Notes under the pieces: model-generated
What the model was told of the DNA's origin: nothing
The model's input: only the letters and a program-made list of their open reading frames with translations
Databases searched by the model: none
Translations under genes and position numbers: made by a program
Shown: positions 30,215 through 39,367 of the stretch, in pieces
How positions within the stretch are numbered: the stretch's first letter is position 1
Layout of the letters: every line of letters begins with the position of its first letter
Assembly: GCA_016712285.1 (NCBI GenBank)
Contig: JADJRK010000001.1
Coordinates: forward strand, 2,604,001 to 2,668,000
Length of the DNA stretch: 64,000 nucleotides
From: Planctomycetota bacterium
Lineage (GTDB): Bacteria > Planctomycetota > UBA8742 > UBA2392
Direction of reading: 5' to 3'

Positions 30215-31357
30215 TCAGCGACAGCGCACCAGAAACAGCTGCTCTTTGACGTGCAGGCTGCGATTCTGCAGGTTGCGGCTGCCCCGAAACGTGTTGTACG
30301 CGCGCTCAAGCACCCGCACCCGCCCGCGCCGGGCCAGAATGTCGCGCATTGCGTCTGGCTCAATGAACCCCTCGTCGCTGTACGAAACCAGTATGTAGCG
30401 GGCATCAGTGTTCTCGACCAGGTCGGCCATGGTCTTGGCCGCGGCACCGGGCCGGTTGTAGTCGCTGCGCTTCCAGTCGGCGGGGATGCCGCTGACGGGG
30501 CTGACACGCTGCGGACGCTGGTAGTCACACAGCAGGTTCAGCATGAAGTAATTGCTGCCATAGGGGTGCTGGTTGTACGGCGGGTCAAAGTAGGCCACAT
30601 CGACGGGGCCGATAGTGCGCACCAACTGGTTGGCATCGCGGCAATGCACCGCAACTTCGCTGTTGTGGCGGCTGAAGACGGGAAAGGGCAGTTCGACTCG
30701 GCCCATGATGCGCGCAAGGGCGTCGCCGGCGCTGCCGCCAAAGCGGCCCACGCCGCTGCTCCGGTCCTTGTAGAACCCCTTGAACACGCCCGACGTGTTG
30801 GCGTGGACCGACGCTGCGCTCAGCAATGGCGCGAGCAGAAACGGCTGCAGCCATGCGGGCAGGTCGCCAATCAACGTGCGAAACGTGTCAAGCCGCCGCG
30901 CGTTCTCTACGGTGTAGAATACGCGTTCGCCGGGCTGGATGTTGCGGTCGTCGGACGGGGCGTAGTTGCTGCGAATGATGCCGGTGTCGATCTGGTTGCG
31001 TTCGGTGTCTGCACAGATTTCGGCGTGGGCAGCCTGCAGGCTCTTGAAATCAATGGCGTCCGCATTGGCCAGGTAGCAGTGCGCGATGACGCCGGCATAG
31101 GTCTCGAGGTCGTTGGAAATCAGTCTGCGCGCAAAGCGCTTGAAGTAGCGGGACACGACGCCAGAGCCCGCAAACGCATCCATCAAGTCCAGGCGGTCGG
31201 CCCGCAGTTCACGGCGCACGATCGCAAGCGCTTCCCCGATGAAGGGCAGCAGTGCCCGCTTGTTTCCGATGCAGGTAATCAACTGGGACGTCAGGTAGGC
31301 CGAGTCCTCGGCACGGGCCGAACCATCCGCTGGAGTCTCCAGAACTCGTGGCGCCAT
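30215..31357 (-). CDS. D12-class N6-adenine DNA methyltransferase (orphan)
   Basis: 380 residues. SAM-binding and catalytic motifs are visible: 'CIGNKRALLPFI' near the N-terminus, motif I 'DAFAGSGVVSRYF' and motif IV DPPY in 'AYFDPPYNQHPYGSNYF'. These define the D12 (Dam/M.FokI-like) group that methylates adenine at N6. No endonuclease or specificity gene is next to it; it sits between the GreA-fusion gene and the kinase, on the same strand. GGGGGAG lies upstream of the ATG at 31357. It may be a solitary regulatory methylase or the remnant of a restriction system; target unknown. Confidence 0.88.
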   Translation of the reverse strand: MAPRVLETPADGSARAEDSAYLTSQLITCIGNKRALLPFIGEALAIVRRELRADRLDLMDAFAGSGVVSRYFKRFARRLISNDLETYAGVIAHCYLANADAIDFKSLQAAHAEICADTERNQIDTGIIRSNYAPSDDRNIQPGERVFYTVENARRLDTFRTLIGDLPAWLQPFLLAPLLSAASVHANTSGVFKGFYKDRSSGVGRFGGSAGDALARIMGRVELPFPVFSRHNSEVAVHCRDANQLVRTIGPVDVAYFDPPYNQHPYGSNYFMLNLLCDYQRPQRVSPVSGIPADWKRSDYNRPGAAAKTMADLVENTDARYILVSYSDEGFIEPDAMRDILARRGRVRVLERAYNTFRGSRNLQNRSLHVKEQLFLVRCR

Positions 31358-31402
31358 CCTGGTCTCCCCCGGCCTTGCGGCCGGGGCTCAATCGGCGTGC
31401 TC

Positions 31403-33655
31403 CTACTCGGCGCGCTCGACGCTGATGATCTCGTACTTCACCGCGCCCTCAGGCGTTTCGACCACAGCGGTTTCGCCGGGCTTCTTGCCGAGAATGCCCT
31501 GCGCGATCGGGCTCTCGTTGTTGATGATGAAGCGCTCAAGGTCGGCTTCGTAGCGGCCGAGAATCGTGTAGACCTTGGTCTTGCCGTCTTCGCGCTTGAG
31601 CGAGACCTTGGTGCCGAACCCGGCTTTGCTTGGGTCGATCTCTTCGGGCGCAACGACGCGCACGCGCTTGAGCTCGTCCATGATCTCCTTGGCTGCTTCT
31701 TTCAGGCGGCTTTCGCGTTCGCGCGCGGCATCAAGCTCGGCATTTTCCGAGATATCGCCCATGGCCAGCGCCTCGCCGATCTGGCGGGCGACGTCGGGTA
31801 GCTCTTCCTCTTGGATGCGCTTGAGGTCGCCCTCGCGTTTGCGGCGGCCGTCTTCGGTGGCCAGGATTTCGCCGGCCTCTTCTTCGGCCAGCTCGGCGGC
31901 ACGCACCGCGACCTTGGCCTGCAGCGCCGGAAAGGTCTTCAGAATCACATCGCGCAGCGTGCTGTTGTGAATGTCCGAGAGGCCGCGGCAGCGGTTGACC
32001 TCATGCAGCACGTGGCCCGCGCGCTCGTCTGACAAACCGCTCAGCGCGGTGGTCAGCAGGCGAGAGTTCCGCTCGGTCATGGCGCCGCGCAGCGTGGCCA
32101 GGGTCTCTTTCAGTGCGGGCTCGCCGCGTTCAATGCGCGTGAGCACCTTGTTGATCACCCAAAGCAGCTTGATGAACAGCTCGTGCGCCGGCGGCACGGT
32201 CAGGCCCTCAGGCAGGTCCATGCCGACGATCCCGCGGCGCACCAGCCACAGCGTCTGCAGCGGGTACTTCTCGCCGTCTTCCTGCACGACCACCAGGCTC
32301 TTCTTCAGCTCAGCGCCGAACTCGTGGTCCAGCAACTGCTTGGCAATCCAGTCCCACAGCGATGAGACGTCCTTGAGAAACGCGCCCGCAAACGTCTTCT
32401 GCCAGCCGTCCTCGTTCAGCTTCATGTGGCGCGCAAGGGCGCGCTGCTGGTAGTCGTCATCCTTGATCAGCTCCAGGCGCTGCAACAGCACGTCACCGTC
32501 GCGCAGCAGCTCATCAAGGTCATAGGCCAGCTCAAGGTCAGCGCCCGAGTCGGCTTTGCGCAGGTCGTCGCGCAGAAAGCCGACAATGATGCGCTCGCCG
32601 GCCAGCGATGTGCCTTCACGCGAGCGGGCATCCAGTTCAATGTTGCGTTCGGCCAGGCGCTTGAACTCGCTGCCCATGTGTTGCAGCAGCGGCTGCCGCA
32701 GGTCACTCTTTTCCGAGTCACGCAGGTAGCGGCGCATGACCTCAAGCTTCTGCAGAAGGCGCGGCGCGTTGTCGAACTGTTCGCGCGTTTCGTCCTCAAG
32801 TGTCATCGCCGTGACGAGGCGTTCCACCGTCGGGTTCGTGCCGGTGCCCAGTTTCACGTACTGGTGCTTGGCAAGGTCTTTGCGCACCGCCGCCCACCAC
32901 TTGCTCCAGGACTTGGCGTCAATCACCGCGGGCACAAGCTCGGCCTTGATGCGCTTGAGCGTGCTCTTGTTGTTGTGGCCCCGCAGGATGTTCAGCACCA
33001 CCGCCTCGGGGTCGTCTTTGCAGCGCTGCTTCAACCCGGCCATGTCGGCTGCGCGCTGGACCATGATGTCGTCCTTGGGCAGCTTGCGGAAAAACTTGGC
33101 AGCCGCGCCCAGCTTGACGGCATGGTTTTCCTTGTTGGCAAAGTCGATCTTGAGCTGGTCGGCGTCGGCGTCGATCTCCTTGACCTGGCCGAGGCCCCAG
33201 CCGGCGTCATGGAACAGCCAGTCGCCGGGCTGAAACTTCAGGTGGTCATACAGCGCCTTGACGAAGCGATTGTCATTGCCCTTGGCGGCGGCGTCTGCAC
33301 GCTCCACGATCAGCGGGTAGCCGGGAAGGTCAGAGAACGCGCTGCCGAAGACAACTTCGGCCAGTGTGCGCTGGTTGCCATTGCGGGGTGCCACGCGGGA
33401 GAGTTCGCCCAATACGTGCACTGCCTTGATTTTCTCACCCATGGACTCGAGCTTGTTGACGACCTGCTCAAGCAGCGTGCCCGCCTTCTCGCCGTGGCCG
33501 GCTTTGTTCAGCTTGTCGGCCAGCGAAAGGAAGGTCTCAATCTCGGTCGGGGCCTTTTCCAGTGCCTCTGCCCAGACGCTTTCGATTTCGCCCAGCTGCT
33601 CTTGCTTGATCAATTCAGTGATGCGGGCCGTCTCTTTGCTGATGCTGGTTACCAT
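31403..33655 (-). CDS. greA: Long transcription elongation factor GreA (chlamydial/PVC type)
   Basis: 750 residues, against ~160 for ordinary GreA. The C-terminal ~160 residues are a full GreA: coiled coil with the acidic-tip motif 'GDISENAELDAARE' (~residue 633), then the FKBP-like part 'ILGRYEADLERFIINNESPIAQGILGKKPGE'-type end. GreA inserts its acidic tip into the RNA polymerase secondary channel and rescues backtracked complexes by transcript cleavage. The ~590-residue N-terminal region is helical and contains a short beta module near ~140-170 ('FQPGDWLFHDAGWGLGQVKEI'). Long GreA of this kind is known from Chlamydiae. No clear Shine-Dalgarno is seen. Confidence 0.9.
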   Translation of the reverse strand: MVTSISKETARITELIKQEQLGEIESVWAEALEKAPTEIETFLSLADKLNKAGHGEKAGTLLEQVVNKLESMGEKIKAVHVLGELSRVAPRNGNQRTLAEVVFGSAFSDLPGYPLIVERADAAAKGNDNRFVKALYDHLKFQPGDWLFHDAGWGLGQVKEIDADADQLKIDFANKENHAVKLGAAAKFFRKLPKDDIMVQRAADMAGLKQRCKDDPEAVVLNILRGHNNKSTLKRIKAELVPAVIDAKSWSKWWAAVRKDLAKHQYVKLGTGTNPTVERLVTAMTLEDETREQFDNAPRLLQKLEVMRRYLRDSEKSDLRQPLLQHMGSEFKRLAERNIELDARSREGTSLAGERIIVGFLRDDLRKADSGADLELAYDLDELLRDGDVLLQRLELIKDDDYQQRALARHMKLNEDGWQKTFAGAFLKDVSSLWDWIAKQLLDHEFGAELKKSLVVVQEDGEKYPLQTLWLVRRGIVGMDLPEGLTVPPAHELFIKLLWVINKVLTRIERGEPALKETLATLRGAMTERNSRLLTTALSGLSDERAGHVLHEVNRCRGLSDIHNSTLRDVILKTFPALQAKVAVRAAELAEEEAGEILATEDGRRKREGDLKRIQEEELPDVARQIGEALAMGDISENAELDAARERESRLKEAAKEIMDELKRVRVVAPEEIDPSKAGFGTKVSLKREDGKTKVYTILGRYEADLERFIINNESPIAQGILGKKPGETAVVETPEGAVKYEIISVERAE

Positions 33656-33930
33656 GTCGGGTTTGCTCGCAAATTCGGTGGAATGAAAAAAACCGCGCCG
33701 CAGTCTGCGTCGGCGCTTCAGCGCTTATAGGGCGCGGGACCGCGCCGGTCAAGCACGGCGACGGGATGGACTTTGTGCAACCTGCACAATGAACGGGACC
33801 GGCAAGGTCCGTTTCTTCGGGGCGGGCACCGCACGCACAGGCTGCGGCTCGGGCCGCAGGGCGCTGGCCGCTTCCTGCGCCGCGCATTGTACGTCCGGGT
33901 ACGGGCATCCACACGAGCCAAGCCCAAGCT

Positions 33931-35391
33931 TCAAGTTGCACCACCCTGGGGACTGGAACCCCGGCGCACGAGCAGCTGCAGGCGGGAGTAGCGCCTGCTG
34001 TCGGGCTTGCGGTCTTCGCTGCGCGCATGGAAGTGCTTGCGTAGTGCTTGGCTCACGCTGTCGCTGAGCTCTTCAGGCAAGTGCCCGCCGATGATGCGCG
34101 GGTCGCGGCCGGTAGCCACCGCATCTTCAAGCTCCAGCACCAGCAGGTTGCAGCGCCGCGCAATCAGGCCCGGCAGACGGTCGCCCTTTCGGCGCGCAAT
34201 GCGGGCGCTGCTGGTCAAGCCCGCCGCTATGCTGCGCGCGCGCTCAAGGTTATCCAGGCGCCATGCACCTTCCTGCCCAGCATCAACGCCGAACGCCGCA
34301 GCAGCCTCAATGGCAAGACGCACCGCCAACGGTTTGGTGTGCAGCAGCGTCACGCGCGCGTCGGCTGGAAAGTGCGGCATGTGGGCACTGACTTCACAGG
34401 CACGGCTCAGGTCGCCGCGCAGCATGTGGATGCGCGCAGCGAGCGCCAGCAGTGCAGCCTCTTTCGCACGGGCACCGCAGCGCAGCGCATAGTTCAGCCC
34501 ACACTCGCAGTATTCCAGCGCCTCGGGCAGCAGCCCGTGGAACTCAGCCACGAGCGCCAACAGTTCGTACGCGTCGGCACGGCACGGCAGATACTTGGCG
34601 TCCTGGGTGATGGCAATCGCACGCGTCGCGCACTCCTGCGCCTCTATGTGAACACCAAGCGCGTGAAAGTTCCGGCCAAGATCGACCAGCAGCGCCGCTT
34701 CGTCATGCGCCCAGTAGTTGGCGCGCGCGATGGCCAGGGCTTCAATGAAATGGGCTTCTGCATCGGCAGGCTTGCCCATTTCGCGCAGAACGTTGCCCAA
34801 GCCCTGGCGTACCCGCATGAGCATGCGGGTGGTGCCCGCGCGCTCAAGCAGTTGCAGCGAGAGCTTCATGTTCAAGTGCGCCGAGGACAGCGCCGCGTGC
34901 TCCAATTGCAGCATCGCCAGGTCGTGAAGCGCGCAGCCCTCGTCGGCGTCAAGGCCCGCGCCTTCCAGCAGTGACAGTGCCCGGCGAAGCGCGTTCGCTG
35001 CCTCGCGCAACCGACCGATGCGCAGGTTCAGTCTTGCAATTTCTGCCAGCGCGCGGGCCTGGACCCTGAAGTCCGCGATGCTGACGGCGGCTTCCCAGAC
35101 CTGCCACCAGCCATGCTGGGCGTCTTCGTTGCGGCCTGCTTCTGCCAGCCCAACCGCAATGCCCGCGCACAGCAGTGACTCTGGGCCGTGCTCGCCGCTC
35201 ATGGCGGCCAGTTCCGAAGCAACCAGCAATGCAGGCTCGGGCACCGGCCCTGACCGTTGCAGCGTGGCATGCACAAGGTCTGTCGGCGTTTCCTGGCGAG
35301 TCTGCGCAATGCGGAAAAGCCGCTCTGCCCGCGCCCGGTCTGCAGCCGGCCAGTGCGCAGCGTCTTCACGAAGGAATTGAGTGAATCTCAT
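33931..35391 (-). CDS. Cytoplasmic TPR-repeat protein of unknown function
   Basis: 486 residues, no signal peptide or membrane segment. The start at 35389-35391 is chosen because AGGGACAG precedes it; longer forms would begin in low-quality sequence. Residues ~100-400 are Ala/Leu-rich helical repeats of TPR character ('ALRRALSLLEGAGLDADEGCALHDLA', in part; 'GNVLREMGKPADAEAHFIEALAIA'). The C-terminal part (~420-486) is basic. A family name was not recognised. It is flanked by an almost 500-base region without genes, so it has its own promoter. Confidence 0.7.
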   Translation of the reverse strand: MRFTQFLREDAAHWPAADRARAERLFRIAQTRQETPTDLVHATLQRSGPVPEPALLVASELAAMSGEHGPESLLCAGIAVGLAEAGRNEDAQHGWWQVWEAAVSIADFRVQARALAEIARLNLRIGRLREAANALRRALSLLEGAGLDADEGCALHDLAMLQLEHAALSSAHLNMKLSLQLLERAGTTRMLMRVRQGLGNVLREMGKPADAEAHFIEALAIARANYWAHDEAALLVDLGRNFHALGVHIEAQECATRAIAITQDAKYLPCRADAYELLALVAEFHGLLPEALEYCECGLNYALRCGARAKEAALLALAARIHMLRGDLSRACEVSAHMPHFPADARVTLLHTKPLAVRLAIEAAAAFGVDAGQEGAWRLDNLERARSIAAGLTSSARIARRKGDRLPGLIARRCNLLVLELEDAVATGRDPRIIGGHLPEELSDSVSQALRKHFHARSEDRKPDSRRYSRLQLLVRRGSSPQGGAT

Positions 35392-35875
35392 CTGTCCCTG
35401 GTAGCCCGCCAATGCCGGGTACTGTCGTGCCGACTCGCGCTCCCCCACAGAGCGGCTGCAGTTCTGGAACGGGCGGTCACGGAAACTTGGCGAGCTCCCG
35501 TCCCCACAACTCCGCCCGTTCGTAGAAACCTGCACGGCCGATCTGCCGGCACACGAGAAAACTCGCGGCGGGCAGACTCTGAATCGGACACATAATTAGA
35601 TTAGCATTTGTTAGTCCGGTCAGTTGGCGCGGCGTCGCGGCGCGAAAATGGCACGGCGCCGGAAATGCTCCATGTTGCACGGAATGCCCCGAACTTCATG
35701 GCGTGTCTGCACTTAGTAACATGTGACCGCCCGGAAACGGAGGTCACAAGTCGCGTCGCATAGGTGCATTACACGCACATGCTAAGAGACTGTGAATGCT
35801 CACTGGGAGTGGTCAGTCAGCAGCGCCTGTGGATAACCCGCACGCAAGTTTTTTTGGATTTTTCCGCAGCGCAGA
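35392..35875. other. Intergenic region upstream of the TPR gene
   Basis: About 480 bases, richer in A/T than the flanks, without a credible gene. It holds a hairpin/dyad (TGTGACCGCC 35722-35731 with GGAGGTCACA 35739-35748; one mismatch), a single perfect DnaA-box-type nonamer TGTGGATAA (35828-35836) and a T-rich stretch (35851-35865). It separates the end of the gatC-gatA-coiled-coil operon from the TPR gene. Confidence 0.5.
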
Positions 35876-37519
35876 TCAGTTCGCGTCGGGCGGCAGGTCG
35901 GCCAACTTGCGAATCGCATCTAGCAGCGTCTTGCCCATATCGCGGTCGGCTTTGCCCAGATCTTCGGCCAGGCGCAGCATGCCATTGAGGCGCTCACGCA
36001 GGATGCGCAGCTGGGTGCGCTGCTTCAGCGCGTTGTCGAAGCGCTCATCACTTTCAGCTTCAAGCCGGTCGGCGCGATCTGACAGGCGTTTCAGTTCCGC
36101 CCGCTGGGCGTCATCGAGGCGACGCACGCTATCTGCCAGCTTCACGCGTTCGGTTTCAACTTCGCGCAGGCGGTTGGTCAGGCGCCGCACTTCGTCGCTG
36201 ACCATCGCGGACGCGTCGGCATCCTGGGGCTGGATGATGGCGGTGTCCTGGGCGCGGGCCTTGGCGCCGTGCAATGCGCGCTCAAGGTCGCTGAGCTTGC
36301 CCTGCAGCTCCTTGACCTGGTCCTCGAACGTGTTGGCCTTGAGCTCCGCCTTCTGCAGCTTGCGCTCAAGTTCGCGCGTGTGTTCCTGGCTGTCTTCGAT
36401 TTCTTTGTTCAACGCAGGAATGCGGCGCTGGCTCAGGCGGTAGCTGCGCGCAGCCTCGGTATCCAGCTTCTCCTGTGCCTCGGCCGCGTCTTTTTCGCGG
36501 GCCAGCACTTTCTCTTGCAGCTCGGTGATACGGTCTTCCAGTGCCTCGACACGCTGGGCCTCTTTTTCGAATGGCTTGAGGCGCTCAATCTCGGCCAGGG
36601 CATCTGCCAGCGCCTTGGTGATCTGCGCGATTTCGGCTTTGCGGTCGTCAAGCTCTTTGGTGTCGCGTTCCAGCGTCTCGCTGGCATCGCGCGTGTCGGC
36701 TACCGCCTTGCGAGAGAGCGCTAGCTCACGCCCCAGCTCTTCATTCTTGCGCGTCAGGGACTCTGCCTCATCGGCGGCCGCCTCGGCCTTCTCTTCGGTC
36801 GCCTTCAGCCGGGCGTTCAATTCTTCAACGCGGCGGCCAAGTTCGTCGTGCGCAAGCTCGGCCCGTGACTCGGCGCCTTGCGCCTCCTGCAATGCTTCTT
36901 TCAGGCGGGTGTTTTCGGACTGCAGCGCGCTGATCTGCGCGTCCATCAGGTCCACGCCCGCCGCTTTGTCTTTCGGCTCGTCGACTTGCACCGCGGGTTG
37001 GGCCGCCGCCTCGGCTTGCGCCAGCCGCTCCTGCAAGTCACTCACTTCGCGGCGCAGGGCGCTTGCCTGTTCTTCGGCCTGGCGACGACGCTCTTTGGCT
37101 TCGCTGAGTGCCGCTTCAAGGCGCGTCAGCTCGCCAGCCGGCGCGGCGGATTCCAGCCGTTCTTCCAGGTCGCGCTTGGCCGTGACCAGCCGGCTGCGCT
37201 CGTCGCGCAGGCCCTGCAACTCGGCGCGTAATGCCTGGAGCTCAAGCTTGTGCTTGTCGGATGCGTCGTGCTCGGCTTCCACTTCGGGCGAGTGGTCGGT
37301 GAAGACTTCGCCGTCGGGCAGGTCGGCGTCGGGCTCGACATCCAGCGGTACATTGGCGTCTTCGGCCAGTGTCACGGGGTCGAGGTCCGAATCGTCTTCG
37401 ATCGTGACGTCATGCACGGGCAACGCCATCGGCTCAGCGACAAGTTCTTCTTCGCCAAATCCGAGTTCGGGATCCTCGATGGAATCCTCAGGCATCAGTG
37501 GTGCATCGGGCCCGTTCAT
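35876..37519 (-). CDS. Long coiled-coil protein
   Basis: 547 residues. The first ~85 are strongly acidic (Asp/Glu) and probably unstructured; residues ~85-530 are continuous heptad-patterned coiled coil rich in Glu, Ala, Leu, Arg and Lys, in the style of SMC/TolA-like filaments. No signal peptide, no membrane segment and no ATPase motif. A structural or scaffolding role in the cytoplasm is likely. The gene starts 9 bases after gatA, so it is probably the third gene of that operon. TAGACT lies 6 bases before the ATG and includes the gatA stop. Confidence 0.75.
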   Translation of the reverse strand: MNGPDAPLMPEDSIEDPELGFGEEELVAEPMALPVHDVTIEDDSDLDPVTLAEDANVPLDVEPDADLPDGEVFTDHSPEVEAEHDASDKHKLELQALRAELQGLRDERSRLVTAKRDLEERLESAAPAGELTRLEAALSEAKERRRQAEEQASALRREVSDLQERLAQAEAAAQPAVQVDEPKDKAAGVDLMDAQISALQSENTRLKEALQEAQGAESRAELAHDELGRRVEELNARLKATEEKAEAAADEAESLTRKNEELGRELALSRKAVADTRDASETLERDTKELDDRKAEIAQITKALADALAEIERLKPFEKEAQRVEALEDRITELQEKVLAREKDAAEAQEKLDTEAARSYRLSQRRIPALNKEIEDSQEHTRELERKLQKAELKANTFEDQVKELQGKLSDLERALHGAKARAQDTAIIQPQDADASAMVSDEVRRLTNRLREVETERVKLADSVRRLDDAQRAELKRLSDRADRLEAESDERFDNALKQRTQLRILRERLNGMLRLAEDLGKADRDMGKTLLDAIRKLADLPPDAN

Positions 37520-37528
37520 GCCGCAAGT

Positions 37529-38989
37529 CTAAGCGATTGCGGGCGTTCGGTCCACTTCCGGCTTGAGTGCTTGTTCGAGCGCGTGGGCATACCCCAACAG
37601 CCGGTCTTCGGCAAACGCCGGAGCCTGCATGTGCAACCCGATGGGCAGACCGGACTTATCGTAACCGACTGGCAGGCTGAGCGCGCACAAGCCGGCAAGA
37701 CTGGCAGGAATGGTAAAGATGTCGCACAGGTACATCGACAGCGGGTCGGACTTCTCGCCCGCCTTGAATGCCGTAAACGGCGCGCAGGGGCCCACCATCA
37801 CGTCGCAGCCGGCGAACGCATTGTCGAAGTCACGGCAGATCAGCGTACGCACCCGCGCCGCGCGGCCGTAAAATTCTTCCCAATGGCCGGCGGACAGCGC
37901 GTAGGTGCCCAGCATGATGCGGCGCTTGACCTCGGGGCCAAAGCCCGTGCCACGGGTCCGGAAGTAGCTTTCGATACCTGAGCTGGACTCGACCCGCAGG
38001 CCGTAGCGCACGCCGTCAAAGCGGGCAAGGTTGCTGCTGGCCTCGGCGCTGGCGACGACGTAATAGACCGCAATGCCGTGGTCGGCATGGGGCAGTGAGG
38101 TTTCCACGATCGTTGCGCCCAACGCCTGCATGCGGTCAATCGCGGCCTGGCAAGCGCCGGCAACTTCGCGGTTGGGCATCTGGTCAAGGTAGCTGCGCAC
38201 CACGCCCACGCGCACGCCCTTGAGGTCATTGCGCAGGCCCGCCGCATAGTCGGGCACCGGGCGGTCGGCGCTGGTGGTGTCGTGGGCATCGCGGCCGGCC
38301 AGCACGTTCATGATTGTCGCGGTGTCGCGCACGCTGCGGGCAAAGGGCCCGACCTGGTCGAGGCTGCTTGCGAATGCCACCAGGCCGTAGCGCGATACGC
38401 GGCCATAGCTGGGCTTGAAGCCGACCACGCCGCAAAAGCTCGCGGGCAAACGGATCGAGCCGCCGGTATCACTGCCCAAACTCAGGTACGCGCTGTGCGC
38501 TGCCACGCAGGCTGCGCTGCCACCGCTGCTGCCGCCGGGCACGTGGGCGACGTTCCAGGGATTGCGGGTCTGCTGCAGCGCGCTGTTTTCGCAACTGCTA
38601 CCCATCGCGAACTCGTCCAGATTGGTCTTGCCGATCATTACGGCGCCGGCTGCGCGAAGCCGCGCTGTGACCGTGGCATCGTAGGGCGCCTTAAAGTCCC
38701 CCAGCAGGCGACTGGCGCAACTGGTCTGCTGCCCGTGAACGTGAATGTTGTCCTTGATGGCAACGGGCACGCCGGCAAGAGGGCCGGCTTTGCCTGCCTT
38801 TACGGCGGCGTCGGCGGCTTTGGCCTGTGACAATGCATCTGCCTCGTCTACATGCAGATAGGCGCCGACCTTTGGCTCTGTGGCCTTGATGTGCGCCAGC
38901 ACAGCCGCCGTGACATCGTGCGCCGTGGCTTCCGCTGCACGGATGCGGCGGGCCGTCTCAGTGGCATCGAGCTTGAGCAACTCGTGCAT
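37529..38989 (-). CDS. gatA: Glutamyl-tRNA(Gln)/aspartyl-tRNA(Asn) amidotransferase subunit A
   Basis: 486 residues. GatA is the glutaminase of the GatCAB complex that converts Glu-tRNA(Gln) or Asp-tRNA(Asn) to the amidated form. The amidase-signature triad is in place: Lys79 (VAIKDN), cis-Ser154 (PGGSSGGSA) and nucleophile Ser178 (SDTGGSIR), at the same positions as in the Staphylococcus enzyme. gatC ends 2 bases upstream, so the genes are coupled. gatB is not in this window. This implies an indirect route to Gln-tRNA or Asn-tRNA. Confidence 0.97.
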   Translation of the reverse strand: MHELLKLDATETARRIRAAEATAHDVTAAVLAHIKATEPKVGAYLHVDEADALSQAKAADAAVKAGKAGPLAGVPVAIKDNIHVHGQQTSCASRLLGDFKAPYDATVTARLRAAGAVMIGKTNLDEFAMGSSCENSALQQTRNPWNVAHVPGGSSGGSAACVAAHSAYLSLGSDTGGSIRLPASFCGVVGFKPSYGRVSRYGLVAFASSLDQVGPFARSVRDTATIMNVLAGRDAHDTTSADRPVPDYAAGLRNDLKGVRVGVVRSYLDQMPNREVAGACQAAIDRMQALGATIVETSLPHADHGIAVYYVVASAEASSNLARFDGVRYGLRVESSSGIESYFRTRGTGFGPEVKRRIMLGTYALSAGHWEEFYGRAARVRTLICRDFDNAFAGCDVMVGPCAPFTAFKAGEKSDPLSMYLCDIFTIPASLAGLCALSLPVGYDKSGLPIGLHMQAPAFAEDRLLGYAHALEQALKPEVDRTPAIA

Positions 38990-38991
38990 GG

Positions 38992-39282
38992 CTACTCGAT
39001 CACCGGCGGGACCTTGAAGAAGTTCTGTTCGCTGTCGGCGGCGTTTGCCACCGCATCTTCGCGCTTGAAGCCGGGCCGTGCCTCGTCTTCACGCCACTGG
39101 TTGCGATTGACTACGGGATGCAGCGTCATCTCGGCACCCTGCACATCGACCTTGCGCAGCGCACTCACGAAGTCGGTGATCTTGGACATGTCCGCGGCAA
39201 AGCGCCTGACTTCATCATCCGTCAGTTCAAGCCGCGCAAGCCGCGCCACGTGCCGTACCGTCGCCTCGTCCATGGCGCGCAT
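38992..39282 (-). CDS. gatC: Glutamyl-tRNA(Gln) amidotransferase subunit C
   Basis: 96 residues, normal for GatC, the small belt subunit that holds GatA and GatB together. 'VRHVARLARLELTDDEVRRFAADMSKI' in part, and the conserved C-terminal 'LHPVVNRNQWREDEA' with 'FFKVPPVIE' are diagnostic. Two in-frame ATGs (39282 and 39273) are possible; neither has a good ribosome binding site. It is the first gene of the gatC-gatA-coiled-coil operon and diverges from lepB with 85 bases between. Confidence 0.93.
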   Translation of the reverse strand: MRAMDEATVRHVARLARLELTDDEVRRFAADMSKITDFVSALRKVDVQGAEMTLHPVVNRNQWREDEARPGFKREDAVANAADSEQNFFKVPPVIE

Positions 39283-39367
39283 TTGTACCCGCGACGGGCA
39301 GCGGCGGCAACACGCAGAAAGCACCCAATGCCTCGCGCTCAACTGCCTGCCATGCAAAGATGCGTGC

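Noticed and set aside
33749..33934. 61-residue Cys/Pro-rich protein after the TPR gene
   Set aside because: Would need a TTG start, has no ribosome binding site and no recognisable pattern; composition fits non-coding GC-rich DNA.
35828..35836. Replication origin
   Set aside because: Only one DnaA box, no box cluster, no dnaA/dnaN neighbours and no clear unwinding element.
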